Notes: generated by a model not told the origin, from the sequence alone. 64,000 nt of DNA from Desulfurispora thermophila DSM 16022 (GCF_000376385.1 NZ_AQWN01000010.1:231-64230); one strand, 5' to 3'; shown: positions 16,835-25,326, counted from the stretch's first letter. Program-made: numbers and translations.

Positions 16835-19087
16835 TTAACTCCTTTCACTCAGTATCAAATACAACATAGGCGGAGCAGCATATATCATTGCCGTTGCTGC
16901 CGCGACAATACCCGAATCGTTAAATATTAGCGCCGCAATGCTGGCTACCGTCACTCCGGCAAAGGCAGCAAAAAGCTGTGGGTACTTGAGTTGAATTTTT
17001 TTCATTACACCCACCGGCCGGTAAAAGAGCAAACACAGACTGCCCAAACTGGCAATAAAAACCCTGCTCCAGATGGTGTATTTTATCAAACGGATATTCA
17101 CCTCCGTTTTGCGCTGGACAATTTGCCAAACCGCCCCCATACCGCCAGCAATGACCTCGCCGGCCGCCCGGCCAATGTGAGATTGCATGTCCACCGGCCG
17201 TCCCAAATCATAGATAATAAATCCGGCTAAAAACAATACTGCCAACAGCATCAGAGAGAGGGCCAGGCGCCAGTTTATCCTGCGACCGTAAAATAAAAGA
17301 ACGGTCAACGGCAAAGAAATAAGCGCGGCGATAGTCCCCCCCACATTGGTCCCCAGGTGAGGAGCAGCCAGAGTATATAACGTGATGCCAAAGACCGGCA
17401 CGCACAAAGCCCGCAATAAAGCCTGAGAAAATGGGGATACGGTTGCCGCAACGCTTAACACAGCCCCCGCCCCGGCAATCAGCGACCCCAGCAAAATGCC
17501 CATGTACTCATTGCCAATGCCGTAAAAACGCGCCCCCACAACCGGATCATAACTTAACACGGATACGCTCTGCAAACGCCCCCCCCACCAGGTGTCCAGC
17601 AGGATCCCCAGAGCTGTAAGCAGACAAATAACGAGAAAGGGAGCCAGCATATTAATCCTCTGCATAAACATAGAAAGGCAGGTTAACAACAGCGCTATGA
17701 GGACAATTTCACAACCCAAAACCCATAAACCGGGCTGCGGCAAAAGACCAACCAGCAAAAAGGCCAGCGGTGCCGCCATCACCGCCAACAAAAATGGTTT
17801 TATGTATTCCTGCCAGCGCCATTTTAAAATAATTAAAAAAACCGTAATGAGCAATAAAACCACCTGAAGTACAGCATAAGTCTGCAGGAGCGGCCAGCGG
17901 GCTTCATAAACCAGGGCAATCTGCTCGTACATCTGCACCAGTCTATCGTATCTCACCCCACCCGGCAGCACCTGCATAACACGGCCGGTCATCCTCTGGA
18001 GTGGTTCCATGCCCAAAAACGCTAGCACAGTCGGTGCAATATCCGTGCTCATCACCAACCCAGGTCTTTTGGTGGTGGGTGAGGTCAACCAGCCCTTTCC
18101 TACACCCGCCCCGTATGCCAGCAGAGGCGTGAGGTAGTCGCGCTTTCCCCCCTCTTCACCGGGAGTGGGCACCATTAAAAGCAGCAGATCCTGGCGCACG
18201 CGCAAATCATTTGTGATTTCTTGTAAAAAACGGTCCAGTTCATTCAAAGCCTGCTGTTTGAGCTCGGCGTAACGCGCTTTGGTTATGAAATTGGCCTGTT
18301 CGTAAAGTCGGGACAAATCGCCAGCATCTATTACCACCAACCGCACCGGCTCCGGCAAAGCCTTGTATTGCTGCATGATGTAATGGTAATCAGTACGGTG
18401 CCCGCCAGGAAAAAGAGGATCACTGCGCAGACTTTCCCGCCCTACCAGACCATAATCCACTATCCCCTTTTCATCCATGGCCAGATTAACAGCACTGCGC
18501 TGCAACCTGCTGCCCCAGTCGCTGTTGCCAATCACTGCCGTCAGGCCACCATGCCTGTGCACAGTCTGCCCCAGCGCACCCGGCTGGTTAGCATAGGGAA
18601 GCAATCTGTTTTGTTCCAGTAGGTCATTGATGTTCAATTGCGCAGCCATTTCGGGTTTGATTTCCCTTCCCGTGCGCTGGGCATACAGTTCGGCAGCACT
18701 CAATCCCTCCACTTTTTCCTTGGCCTGGAGAGCCCAGGCCCCTGTATCGGTTGCTTTCAGGTGCGCACCCGCCCCGATGGTAGCCGCCGAGTTTTCCGGG
18801 GTGATGGGCCCAGCCGTATTCACATTTAACAGCGCGCAGGCACCCTGCTCAAAGAGCCGGGCAAACCCCGGCATTCGGGCCGGCTCTATATCCTTTAAGC
18901 GCAGGCGGTTCACAGTGATGATAATCACACGGCCCGGCTGACCGGAAAATCCCTGTTCAATCGGCTGAGCCTTTGCCTGTGGTATAGGTCGCTCCAACAG
19001 CCAGGCCGGACTGTAACCCACCGCTCTGTCCGGTCTTGCCCCCAGGCACAGCAAGAAAACCACCATAAACCAAAAAGCTTTCCTCAT
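16835..19087 (-). CDS. Membrane-anchored alkaline-phosphatase-like protein with multi-helix C-terminal domain
   Basis: The 750-residue protein begins with a signal peptide (about 1-24). An extracytoplasmic domain (about 50-380) follows with the look of the alkaline phosphatase/sulfatase fold: PITPENSAATIGAGAH, VIGNSDWG, LVVIDAGDLSRLYEQ and MSTDIAPTVLAFLG. The C-terminal half (about 400-745) has roughly ten hydrophobic helices with the loop GARFYGIGNEYMG. I infer action on a lipid-linked or cell-envelope glycan, because the upstream gene is a GT4 glycosyltransferase whose end overlaps this start by four bases. The substrate is unknown. Confidence 0.75.
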   Translation of the reverse strand: MRKAFWFMVVFLLCLGARPDRAVGYSPAWLLERPIPQAKAQPIEQGFSGQPGRVIIITVNRLRLKDIEPARMPGFARLFEQGACALLNVNTAGPITPENSAATIGAGAHLKATDTGAWALQAKEKVEGLSAAELYAQRTGREIKPEMAAQLNINDLLEQNRLLPYANQPGALGQTVHRHGGLTAVIGNSDWGSRLQRSAVNLAMDEKGIVDYGLVGRESLRSDPLFPGGHRTDYHYIMQQYKALPEPVRLVVIDAGDLSRLYEQANFITKARYAELKQQALNELDRFLQEITNDLRVRQDLLLLMVPTPGEEGGKRDYLTPLLAYGAGVGKGWLTSPTTKRPGLVMSTDIAPTVLAFLGMEPLQRMTGRVMQVLPGGVRYDRLVQMYEQIALVYEARWPLLQTYAVLQVVLLLITVFLIILKWRWQEYIKPFLLAVMAAPLAFLLVGLLPQPGLWVLGCEIVLIALLLTCLSMFMQRINMLAPFLVICLLTALGILLDTWWGGRLQSVSVLSYDPVVGARFYGIGNEYMGILLGSLIAGAGAVLSVAATVSPFSQALLRALCVPVFGITLYTLAAPHLGTNVGGTIAALISLPLTVLLFYGRRINWRLALSLMLLAVLFLAGFIIYDLGRPVDMQSHIGRAAGEVIAGGMGAVWQIVQRKTEVNIRLIKYTIWSRVFIASLGSLCLLFYRPVGVMKKIQLKYPQLFAAFAGVTVASIAALIFNDSGIVAAATAMIYAAPPMLYLILSERS

Positions 19088-20247
19088 CGCCCCTCGCTCC
19101 TCAACCTTTTCCTAAAACGTTTCAGCCAGGTGAAATAAAGCTGCTCGGTTTTTTGCACCATACTTTGCGCCGTAAACTCCTCCAGCACGCGCATTCTCCC
19201 CGCTTCTCCCATACGGCACCGCAATTCCGGTTGCTGTACAAGGTAGCGTAGTTTTTCCGCCAGTGCCGCCTCATCACCGGGCGGTACCAAAAAGCCAGTC
19301 TGCCCATCCCACACTGCTTCGGGTATTCCCCCAACCCGGCTGGCTACCACAACCAACCCGGCCGCCATGGCCTCCAGCACCGTCAGGGGTAGACCTTCGG
19401 TCAGCGAAGGAAGAACAAATATATCGAAGCAGTGCATCAACTGCGGGATATCCCGGCGCATACCTGTGAATATGACCCTCTCGCCAATACCCAGCTCCCC
19501 AGCCAGGGCCCGGAGCTCAGACATCAGCGGCCCGTCCCCCACCAGAACCAGCCGCAGATCATTTTCCCCCGCCATCTGCCCGTATAAAAGAGCAAAAGCC
19601 TTGAGCAGGGTGGAAAGCCCCTTTTGGGGGGCTAAGCGGGCCACCGTACCCAACACTACGCTTGCCCCGCTCAATCCCCAATCTTGCTTCATATCTGGGC
19701 GCCTTTGATCCTCGAGAAACCGACCGGGCTCAATCCCGTTGTGGATACACACCACCTTATGGGGCGGCAGCTTTTCCCGCTCAATGAGCTCCCGGCGCAG
19801 ATTCTCGGAAACCGCAATCACTTGCTGACTGCAGGCGGCCAGGACACGTTCGGCCAGTACCAACGAAAATTGCTTCCATGCCGGCCACCCCGAGTAAAAA
19901 ATTGAGTTATGGGCAGTAAAAAAACGCAAAGGCGTCCCGGCCAGGAGAGCAGCCAAGCGACCCAGCAAACCGGCCCGGGAACCGTGTGCGTGCAGCAGAT
20001 CAATCTTTTCCTGTTTTAACAAAACAGCCAGTTTTTTAACTACTACTCTATCTGTAAGCAGGTCAGTATCTGGAGATATTGGCAACGAAAAAACCTTAAC
20101 CCCCATAGCCTCGACTACCCCTACCATCTCGGGCGGACAGGCCACGGTCAGCTGAAATGTCTCCCTATCCGCGTAGCGAAGTTGTGCTAAAAGGTGATTT
20201 TTCATACCACCGGCAGCCGGTCTTATGACATGCATGATCCGATACAT
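19084..20247 (-). CDS. GT4-family glycosyltransferase
   Basis: The 387-residue GT-B enzyme begins with the acceptor-side loop IRPAAGGMKNHLL and DLLHAHGSRAGLLGR. It continues with GTVARLAPQKGLSTLLKAF and ends with the donor-site motif FVLPSLTEGLPLTVLEAMAAG (EX7E). It should transfer a nucleotide sugar in the cytoplasm to a lipid or envelope acceptor. It is first in the operon with the phosphatase-like membrane protein and the FAH protein. Confidence 0.92.
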   Translation of the reverse strand: MYRIMHVIRPAAGGMKNHLLAQLRYADRETFQLTVACPPEMVGVVEAMGVKVFSLPISPDTDLLTDRVVVKKLAVLLKQEKIDLLHAHGSRAGLLGRLAALLAGTPLRFFTAHNSIFYSGWPAWKQFSLVLAERVLAACSQQVIAVSENLRRELIEREKLPPHKVVCIHNGIEPGRFLEDQRRPDMKQDWGLSGASVVLGTVARLAPQKGLSTLLKAFALLYGQMAGENDLRLVLVGDGPLMSELRALAGELGIGERVIFTGMRRDIPQLMHCFDIFVLPSLTEGLPLTVLEAMAAGLVVVASRVGGIPEAVWDGQTGFLVPPGDEAALAEKLRYLVQQPELRCRMGEAGRMRVLEEFTAQSMVQKTEQLYFTWLKRFRKRLRSEGR

Positions 20248-20333
20248 ATTGACTCCTCACCTTTATTTTCCCACTTTTTGTATCTTACCAGAACTAACTG
20301 CTCAAGACAACTTTCCATTAACAAATAACAAAC

Positions 20334-20359
20334 ACAAAAAAAATCGCCCTTACGGGCGA
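20334..20359 (-). terminator. Terminator of the 62-residue ferredoxin gene
   Basis: A TCGCCC/GGGCGA stem with a four-base loop is followed on the minus strand by eight T. It lies 12 bases past the ferredoxin stop. Confidence 0.85.
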
Positions 20360-20370
20360 CCGGTCAAGAG

Positions 20371-20559
20371 TTATTCTTCCTTAATAGCATTTGTAGGACA
20401 ATTTTCTACCGCTTCATGGGCCTGGTCTTCCAGTTCAGCAGGCACTTCGCTGACAGTAGCATGCGCCTTATCATCGCTGTTCCAGTCAAAGACTTCCGGG
20501 CATGTATCAATACAGGCCCCACAACTGATACACAAATCCTGATCCACTTCCACGCGCAC
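20371..20559 (-). CDS. [4Fe-4S] ferredoxin, 62 residues
   Basis: This small acidic ferredoxin has one cluster bound by C10, C13 and C16 in CISCGAC plus C54 in ENCPTNAI; C20 is additional. The EVFDWNSDDKAHA loop between the motifs is typical of monocluster Clostridia/Thermotoga ferredoxins. The start is GTG at 20559 after GGGAGGTG. It is a monocistronic gene with its own terminator and serves as a general electron carrier. Confidence 0.92.
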   Translation of the reverse strand: MRVEVDQDLCISCGACIDTCPEVFDWNSDDKAHATVSEVPAELEDQAHEAVENCPTNAIKEE

Positions 20560-20638
20560 GACTCACACCTCCCGGAAATAGTATTATCTAAAAACAGGGA
20601 TATTTTCTGCATCCCCCAGGAAAAATATGCTCGTGCCA

Positions 20639-20668
20639 GCGACAAAAAATACAAGTTTGGAGTATAAT
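20639..20668 (+). promoter_or_regulatory. Possible promoter of the 171-residue gene
   Basis: A perfect TATAAT (20663-20668) has GCGACA 18 bases upstream as a weak -35. It lies about 35 bases before the start codon. Confidence 0.4.
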
Positions 20669-20702
20669 TCTAATATATCGGGAAAAGGGGAGATAGCAAC
20701 AC

Positions 20703-21218
20703 ATGCCCTCATTTCAGCAGCAAAAAATACGCCAGTATGGTCTATGGCTGTTAGTAATCGGCCCTGCCCTGTTTTTTGCCGTCTACTACTTCGCCCAGAC
20801 CTCCCCCACCGCGATAAAACAACAAACAACATTACCGACAAATATATTCACCGCCGGGCAGAATATCCGGTTTGGCCAGCATGATGTCAGTGTGCTACCA
20901 CAATACAATATACACAAAGAGCTTCATCTGCCGGGCAATACAGTTGTTGCCGACGCCGGCTGGATATTTTTAATTGTTCCGGCCATAATTCCCAACGAAC
21001 TAAACAATACGGGAAAGTGGCAAGTTATTGATTCCGAGATGCGTCCCTACCCTCTATTAAAAACACTTTCTTTCTTTCCAGGCAGCAAAAAGCCTTCTCC
21101 TTCCAAACAACCGGACCTGCAATACCAGATTTACAAAATACCAGAGAGCAAGGCCAAGAACAAATTTTACGTGCTCTGGCAGATGAAAAACCGGCAATTT
21201 TGCTGGGTATTCAAATAA
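20703..21218 (+). CDS. Membrane-anchored protein, unknown function
   Basis: The 171-residue product has a single N-terminal membrane helix (about 12-31, GLWLLVIGPALFFAVYYF). A predicted exported domain of about 135 residues follows, with no motif that I recognise. The strands IRFGQHDVSVLPQY and AGWIFLIVPAII look like a beta-rich domain of the kind seen in secreted DUF4352-type proteins, but the resemblance is weak. The ATG follows AAAGGGGAG. It stands alone between the ferredoxin and tRNA-Pro. Confidence 0.7.
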   Translation: MPSFQQQKIRQYGLWLLVIGPALFFAVYYFAQTSPTAIKQQTTLPTNIFTAGQNIRFGQHDVSVLPQYNIHKELHLPGNTVVADAGWIFLIVPAIIPNELNNTGKWQVIDSEMRPYPLLKTLSFFPGSKKPSPSKQPDLQYQIYKIPESKAKNKFYVLWQMKNRQFCWVFK

Positions 21219-21258
21219 ATACAGCTCATACACCTACAAAAATCAAATGCAAAGACCC

Positions 21259-21287
21259 TTGACACCCAGGCCAATTTATTATATCAT
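21259..21287 (+). promoter_or_regulatory. Promoter of tRNA-Pro
   Basis: TTGACA (21259-21264) and TATCAT (21282-21287) are spaced by exactly 17 bases, 14 bases before the mature tRNA. Confidence 0.85.
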
Positions 21288-21300
21288 ACTACTTGCACGG

Positions 21301-21378
21301 CGGGGCGTAGCTCAGTTTGGCTAGAGCGCTACCTTGGGGTGGTAGAGGTCGCACGTTCGAGTCGTGTCGCTCCGACCA
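21301..21378 (+). tRNA. tRNA-Pro (anticodon GGG)
   Basis: The cloverleaf is complete. The acceptor stem CGGGGCG pairs with CGCTCCG (one G-U), the D arm is GCTC/GAGC and the anticodon stem is CTACC/GGTAG. The loop TTGGGGT places GGG at 34-36. The T arm is GCACG/CGTGT with a wobble pair, and CCA is encoded. The length is 78 bases. Confidence 0.95.
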
Positions 21379-21381
21379 GCA

Positions 21382-21440
21382 AGCAACCATAAAGGGTTCG
21401 GTTTAAACCGAACCCTTTATGGTTGCTATTGTTTTTCCAG
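21382..21440 (+). terminator. Bidirectional terminator: 23-base perfect inverted repeat
   Basis: The arms 21382-21404 and 21405-21427 are perfectly complementary with no spacer. A T-rich run follows on the plus strand, ending the tRNA transcript. On the minus strand it directly follows the stop of the 64-residue gene, so it can serve both. The arm length is unusual for a tRNA terminator. Confidence 0.85.
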
Positions 21441-21620
21441 CATTTTTAACCGCCAGGCACATGTCACATCCTCCACATCTTCAATGCAGCCCTTTATTTC
21501 GGGACAAAGAAAACTGCAAACAGCAACTTCCTCTTCCACCTTTTCCTGTTTTACAATGAGCTTAATCCTGTCGGCATAGTTGTCTTTTAGTTGTCTGGCT
21601 ATTGGACAATGCTGCGGCAT
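21426..21620 (-). CDS. 64-residue Cys-containing protein, unknown function
   Basis: The product has five cysteines (C5, C35, C39, C45 and C54). It contains a charged helix (KLIVKQEKVEEE) and a CSFLCPEIKGC segment that could bind a metal or disulfide. The ATG at 21620 follows AAGGGGG at about ten bases, and the TAG stop lies at the base of the bidirectional terminator. I do not recognise the family. Coding potential is supported by the ribosome binding site and terminator, not by homology. Confidence 0.6.
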   Translation of the reverse strand: MPQHCPIARQLKDNYADRIKLIVKQEKVEEEVAVCSFLCPEIKGCIEDVEDVTCAWRLKMLEKQ

Positions 21621-21718
21621 ATTTTCAACGCCCCCTTGTCATCTTGGTTCTGTCCGTTTACTTTTTACTTTGCTAAAATACGGCATGTCCGCACAACCCG
21701 GCCCAAGACAAACCCGAC

Positions 21719-22216
21719 CTAAACTGACCGGCCATATGTAGGTTTTTTGGCCCAAAACTTCCACCATTTTCTTTGCTGGCCGGGCGGTTTCAGCACTGCC
21801 CAATCGTTGACAACCGAATTACTCGTAATATCAGAATTACCCGTATGAAGCGAATTTGAGGTTGGGTGCGCTTCCCTTTCCTCACCCACAGCTACTTCCT
21901 GCGTGGGATCCTGGACCATATCGGGCATACGACCCGGGACTGGATCCTTTTCAGAGTCTGGCTCTGATTCCGGAACAGGACTTGGGATCATGTCCTCCAT
22001 CACTGCAGCTGGATTGTGAGTAGAAACCAGGGGATCACCAGTCCAGTACTGCTCACCGAGCATGGAAAAATCCAGCGAATTTGTTACACAAGACCGGGCC
22101 CGCAATAAAGTAAGCTCATTTTTCAGCTCGGCAACTTCCTTTCTCAATCTATCTAATTCACGTCTGGTCTCCAGCCAATGTTGAGCCTGACCACCGGCTC
22201 CCCACAGTTTGAACAC
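21719..22216 (-). CDS. Coiled-coil protein with acidic low-complexity middle, unknown
   Basis: The 165-residue product has a heptad-like helix at about 12-41 (WLETRRELDRLRKEVAELKNEL). A Pro/Glu/Asp/Ser-rich linker (about 75-140) follows, with a short basic and aromatic tail (RKWWKFWAKKP). I start at the GTG at 22216, eight bases after GGAGG; an upstream GTG at 22231 has no such site. No domain is recognised. It is monocistronic between the tRNA region and the ANL-like pair. Confidence 0.6.
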   Translation of the reverse strand: MFKLWGAGGQAQHWLETRRELDRLRKEVAELKNELTLLRARSCVTNSLDFSMLGEQYWTGDPLVSTHNPAAVMEDMIPSPVPESEPDSEKDPVPGRMPDMVQDPTQEVAVGEEREAHPTSNSLHTGNSDITSNSVVNDWAVLKPPGQQRKWWKFWAKKPTYGRSV

Positions 22217-22299
22217 AGTATATACCTCCACATTTTACCATCATTACATTGATATACCATAGCTATTTATTATACACAAATCCTTATTTTCCTCCTGCC

Positions 22300-22335
22300 A
22301 AAAAAGAGAAAAAGCCATGCTTTTACCATGGCTTT
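22300..22335 (-). terminator. Terminator after the ANL C-domain gene
   Basis: A nine-base stem (AAAGCCATG with CATGGCTTT) is followed on the minus strand by TTTCTCTTTTTT. Confidence 0.85.
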
Positions 22336-22348
22336 AATTCCAGTAAGA

Positions 22349-22636
22349 CTATAGAGCCAGCAAATGCCGGGCCACTTTCCCCGAAGGCGTGCGGGGTATC
22401 AGGCCGTATTTGATGAACAGCGGGTAGGACAAGGACAATACCTGCTGGCAAGAACTGGCCAGATTATACCGCAAACCTGCTGGTAAAGGCTCGTTATCCG
22501 GCTCCACCAGTGCTTTAAAACAATTATCACCCTCCGGAGTCACCTCGTGCACCACTACAGCGTCACCCACACCGGGTTGGCTGACTAAAAATTTTTCAAT
22601 CCTGCGCACCAGGATTTGAATTTCTGTGGCTGTCAA
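22349..22636 (-). CDS. Free-standing C-terminal domain of an ANL adenylating enzyme
   Basis: This 95-residue protein matches only the mobile C-terminal lobe of acyl-CoA synthetases and adenylation domains. It has an EKFLVSQPGVGDAVVV strand, FKALVEPDNEPLP, and the A10 motif PRTPSGKVAR with the catalytic lysine. The large N-terminal AMP-binding lobe is absent here and in the neighbours. The TTG at 22636 lies eight bases after GGGAGG. It overlaps the upstream 62-residue frame by 41 bases. It could be a decayed enzyme or a partner in trans; the intact ribosome binding site, clean frame and terminator argue against simple decay. Confidence 0.75.
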   Translation of the reverse strand: MTATEIQILVRRIEKFLVSQPGVGDAVVVHEVTPEGDNCFKALVEPDNEPLPAGLRYNLASSCQQVLSLSYPLFIKYGLIPRTPSGKVARHLLAL

Positions 22637-22784
22637 CGCGGCCACCTCCCGTTTCTCCCGTCATTTCTATTAAAATACGCAGATTATCCACAATATCTAT
22701 AATATCCAATAATTCCATCCCATCACTGTATTTGGCCAGAATAGCCGTGATGTTTTCCGCCACTTGTTCCGGCGTAGGTTCCAT
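22596..22784 (-). CDS. 62-residue acidic helical protein, unknown
   Basis: The product begins MEPTPEQVAENITAILAKYS and is mainly helical and acidic. It ends in a polar tail that overlaps the start of the ANL C-domain gene. The ATG at 22784 follows GGGGAGG at nine bases. The pairing and overlap suggest that the two proteins act together. The length and helix pattern recall a carrier protein, but no DSL phosphopantetheine site is present. Confidence 0.6.
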   Translation of the reverse strand: MEPTPEQVAENITAILAKYSDGMELLDIIDIVDNLRILIEMTGETGGGRVDSHRNSNPGAQD

Positions 22785-22931
22785 TACCCGAAGCCTCCCC
22801 GGCAAAAGATAAACATAGAATGTTCAATTAGGTAATTATATAATAGTCTGAAATTTTCCATCAGCCAATATTTTCACCCTCAGCAGTATATTTTGCCTAT
22901 CCAACGGTCAGTCCCTATGGCCAAAGCCAAT

Positions 22932-22957
22932 CAGCCAGCTATTTTAACAGCTGGCTG
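22932..22957. other. Nine-base inverted repeat upstream of the nucleoside-kinase-like gene
   Basis: CAGCCAGCT (22932-22940) pairs with AGCTGGCTG (22949-22957). No T-run follows on either strand, so it is not a terminator. It lies 100 bases before the start codon and could be a leader structure or a transcript-stabilising hairpin. Confidence 0.4.
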
Positions 22958-23057
22958 TAAAAAGAATAAATCTAAAAATTTTATTCTGCACTTTATAAAT
23001 TGCTTGCAAGTCAATATAATTTTTAACACCAACTCAAAAAGCAATAGGAGGAATACC

Positions 23058-24719
23058 ATGACGGTAAAGATTTCCATTAACATTGAAGGTTACGGTAGTA
23101 TGGAAATACCAAGCCACACACGACTTGGGGAAGTTTTACAGAGCGCTTTACCCGACAAATTTGCCCTGATAGTGGCAGCCAGAGTCAACAACAGTTTGGC
23201 TGGGCTGCACACAGAGATCAACGCTCCCTGCCAGATCCAACCGGTTTTTCTAACAGAAGAAGCCGGCCAGCGCATCTATCAAAACTCTTTGCTTGTTTTG
23301 CTTGCCAGAGCGGTCAGGGATATCCTGCCGCAGGGCATATTGCGTGTCAAACACTCCCTGGGTAACGCGGTGTACGGAGAAATAGAAATGGCCGATTCCT
23401 TCCTCAAAGACAGCGATGTAGAGGCTATAGCCAGTCGGATGTGGGAACTGGTTAATGCCAATGAGCCGTTTTTAGTCAGCAAAACCCCACTGCCGGAAGC
23501 AAGGCAAATATTTATACAAAATGGAATGCTGGATAAATATGAACTATTGCAATTCTGGCCCCAGCCCGATGTTCCCCTGGTCAACTACGGCTCTCACCCA
23601 GACATCGCGCTAACCCCCCTGGTACCGGAGGCGGGCTACCTGAAAGCATTCAACCTGCGCTATTATCTGCCCGGCTTTATCCTGGAAATGCCCCGCCGGG
23701 AGGATCCGTTGCGCATACCTCCTTATGTAGAGCAGGGTAAACTGGCCAATGTGTTTTATGAGTCGGAAAAATGGAACAAGATTATTCATGCCGATAACAT
23801 CTGTGAACTGAACAAAATTTTTCAGGACGGCGGGGCAAAAGAGCTGATTTTGGTCGCCGAAGCGTTCCAAGAAAAAAAGCTGGCCCAGATTGCCGACCGC
23901 ATCAGCCAGAATATCGACCGTATCAGGATAGTGTTGATTGCCGGACCTTCCTCATCGGGCAAAACCACCTTTGCCCGCCGCCTGTCAGTCCAATTAAAAG
24001 TTAACGGAATCAACCCGGTGGCCATATCACTGGACGACTATTTTGTCGACAGAGAACAAACGCCCCGGGATGAAAACGGCGAATATGACTTTGAATGCCT
24101 GGAAGCTATTGACCGTCAGCTTTTCAACGATCACCTGATTAAACTCATCCAAGGTGATGAGGTGGAAATACCCAGCTATAACTTTAAAACCGGGCGACGG
24201 GAATATCACGGTCATAGGATTTCACTTAAACCCCAGGAACTGATCATCATCGAGGGAATTCACGGCCTGAACGACCGGCTGACCGCATCAATCCCCCAGG
24301 GCCGCAAGTTTAAAATTTATGTCAGCGCCCTCACCCACCTGAACATTGACAATACCAACCGCATGCACACCACCGATGTAAGAGCAATCCGGCGCATGGT
24401 GCGGGATAACAGCCACCGGGGCTACTCGGCCAGAGAGACTCTGGAAAGGTGGCCATCCGTACGGCGGGGTGAAGAAAAACACATTTTCCCCTTTCAAGAA
24501 AGCGCCGATGTCATGTTCAACTCAGCCCTGCCCTATGAACTGGCAGTACTGAAAAACTTTGCCCTGCCCTTGCTGCAGCAGGTAACGCCGGAATCCAGAG
24601 CCTATGCCGAAGCTGTCCGTCTGAAGCAACTGCTGGACCTTTTCGTAACTATCTCCCCCGACCTGGTACCATCCAATTCCATTTTGCGGGAGTTTATTGG
24701 CGAAAGCTGTTTCTACTAA
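23058..24719 (+). CDS. Nucleoside (uridine) kinase-like protein with TGS-type N-terminus
   Basis: The 553-residue protein joins a ThrRS/TGS-like N-terminal half (about 1-230) to a P-loop uridine-kinase-like domain (about 280-480). The N-terminal half includes LLARAVRDILPQGILRVKHSLGNAVYGEIE. The Walker A motif is GPSSSGKTTFARR, followed by LDDYFVDREQTPRDENGEYDFE and IEGIHGLND. This architecture is common in Firmicutes and Thermotogae; it likely phosphorylates nucleosides, but the exact substrate is not settled. The ATG at 23058 follows ATAGGAGG. A TATAAT lies at 23015 with only a weak -35. Confidence 0.9.
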   Translation: MTVKISINIEGYGSMEIPSHTRLGEVLQSALPDKFALIVAARVNNSLAGLHTEINAPCQIQPVFLTEEAGQRIYQNSLLVLLARAVRDILPQGILRVKHSLGNAVYGEIEMADSFLKDSDVEAIASRMWELVNANEPFLVSKTPLPEARQIFIQNGMLDKYELLQFWPQPDVPLVNYGSHPDIALTPLVPEAGYLKAFNLRYYLPGFILEMPRREDPLRIPPYVEQGKLANVFYESEKWNKIIHADNICELNKIFQDGGAKELILVAEAFQEKKLAQIADRISQNIDRIRIVLIAGPSSSGKTTFARRLSVQLKVNGINPVAISLDDYFVDREQTPRDENGEYDFECLEAIDRQLFNDHLIKLIQGDEVEIPSYNFKTGRREYHGHRISLKPQELIIIEGIHGLNDRLTASIPQGRKFKIYVSALTHLNIDNTNRMHTTDVRAIRRMVRDNSHRGYSARETLERWPSVRRGEEKHIFPFQESADVMFNSALPYELAVLKNFALPLLQQVTPESRAYAEAVRLKQLLDLFVTISPDLVPSNSILREFIGESCFY

Positions 24720-24770
24720 GCACAGCAGGATTAAAAACTGCTTACAGGTTAGCCTAATAGAAAGCGCAAA

Positions 24771-24803
24771 TCAAAAAGCGGTGTACAAAACACCGCTTTT
24801 TGA
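24771..24803. terminator. Bidirectional terminator between kinase-like gene and ferredoxin
   Basis: Twelve perfectly paired bases (AAAAAGCGGTGT with ACACCGCTTTTT) around a five-base loop give T-runs on both strands. Confidence 0.9.
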
Positions 24804-24806
24804 CTG

Positions 24807-25016
24807 TTACAGGTTTATTTTCACCACCGCACCGGCCGGGCAAGCCCGGAAACACCGGCCACAACGTTTGCAACTATCCTTATTGATGGCGTAAGCGGTA
24901 GCGCTGTCGTTCACCACAATGGCGTTATCCCGGCACTCCAACTCACAGGCCGCACAGGCCATACAAACAGCTTCATTGATTTCATAGTCGAATTTAAATT
25001 TTTTGGGCGCAGACAA
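24807..25016 (-). CDS. 2[4Fe-4S] ferredoxin, 69 residues
   Basis: Two CX2CX2CX3C motifs are present: C18-C21-C24-C28 (CMACAACELEC) and C49-C52-C55-C59 (CKRCGRCFRACP), sixteen to twenty residues apart as in clostridial-type ferredoxins. The first motif lacks the usual proline after the last cysteine. The gene is monocistronic and serves as a low-potential electron carrier. Confidence 0.92.
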   Translation of the reverse strand: MSAPKKFKFDYEINEAVCMACAACELECRDNAIVVNDSATAYAINKDSCKRCGRCFRACPAGAVVKINL

Positions 25017-25164
25017 TAGAATGACCTCCCCTGGCAGATATTTCTAAATTATTTATCAATTATTTTTTAGTTCTACAAAACAATATTAAATCCTGCCCGG
25101 GAATGGAATTTTATTTTACATCCCGGAAAAAATAATAAAAAACAAGCTGCAAGGAGGTCTGTTC

Positions 25165-25317
25165 ATGAGCCCGCTCAAAAGGATTACCGGCATCATAAAA
25201 AGTTACCGCAGTTCCACCGACCAAACAAAAGAAGGATATAAAAGATGGGACCAGGGCCGGGCCGGCAACGCCAAGCAGCTTTCCCGTCTGGAAGGCGAAA
25301 ACAGACCAGCCACCTGA
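25165..25317 (+). CDS. 50-residue basic protein, unknown
   Basis: The peptide begins MSPLKRITGIIKSYRSS and ends SRLEGENRPAT; it is basic and polar with no cysteine. AAGGAGGTC lies seven bases before the ATG, and a terminator with TTTT follows ten bases after the stop. These flanking signals make it a probable gene. No family is recognised. Confidence 0.6.
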   Translation: MSPLKRITGIIKSYRSSTDQTKEGYKRWDQGRAGNAKQLSRLEGENRPAT

Positions 25318-25326
25318 AGTTACCGG

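Noticed and set aside
22932-22957. Terminator before the nucleoside-kinase-like gene
   Set aside because: The stem is followed by TAAAAAG on the plus strand and by no T-run on the minus strand.
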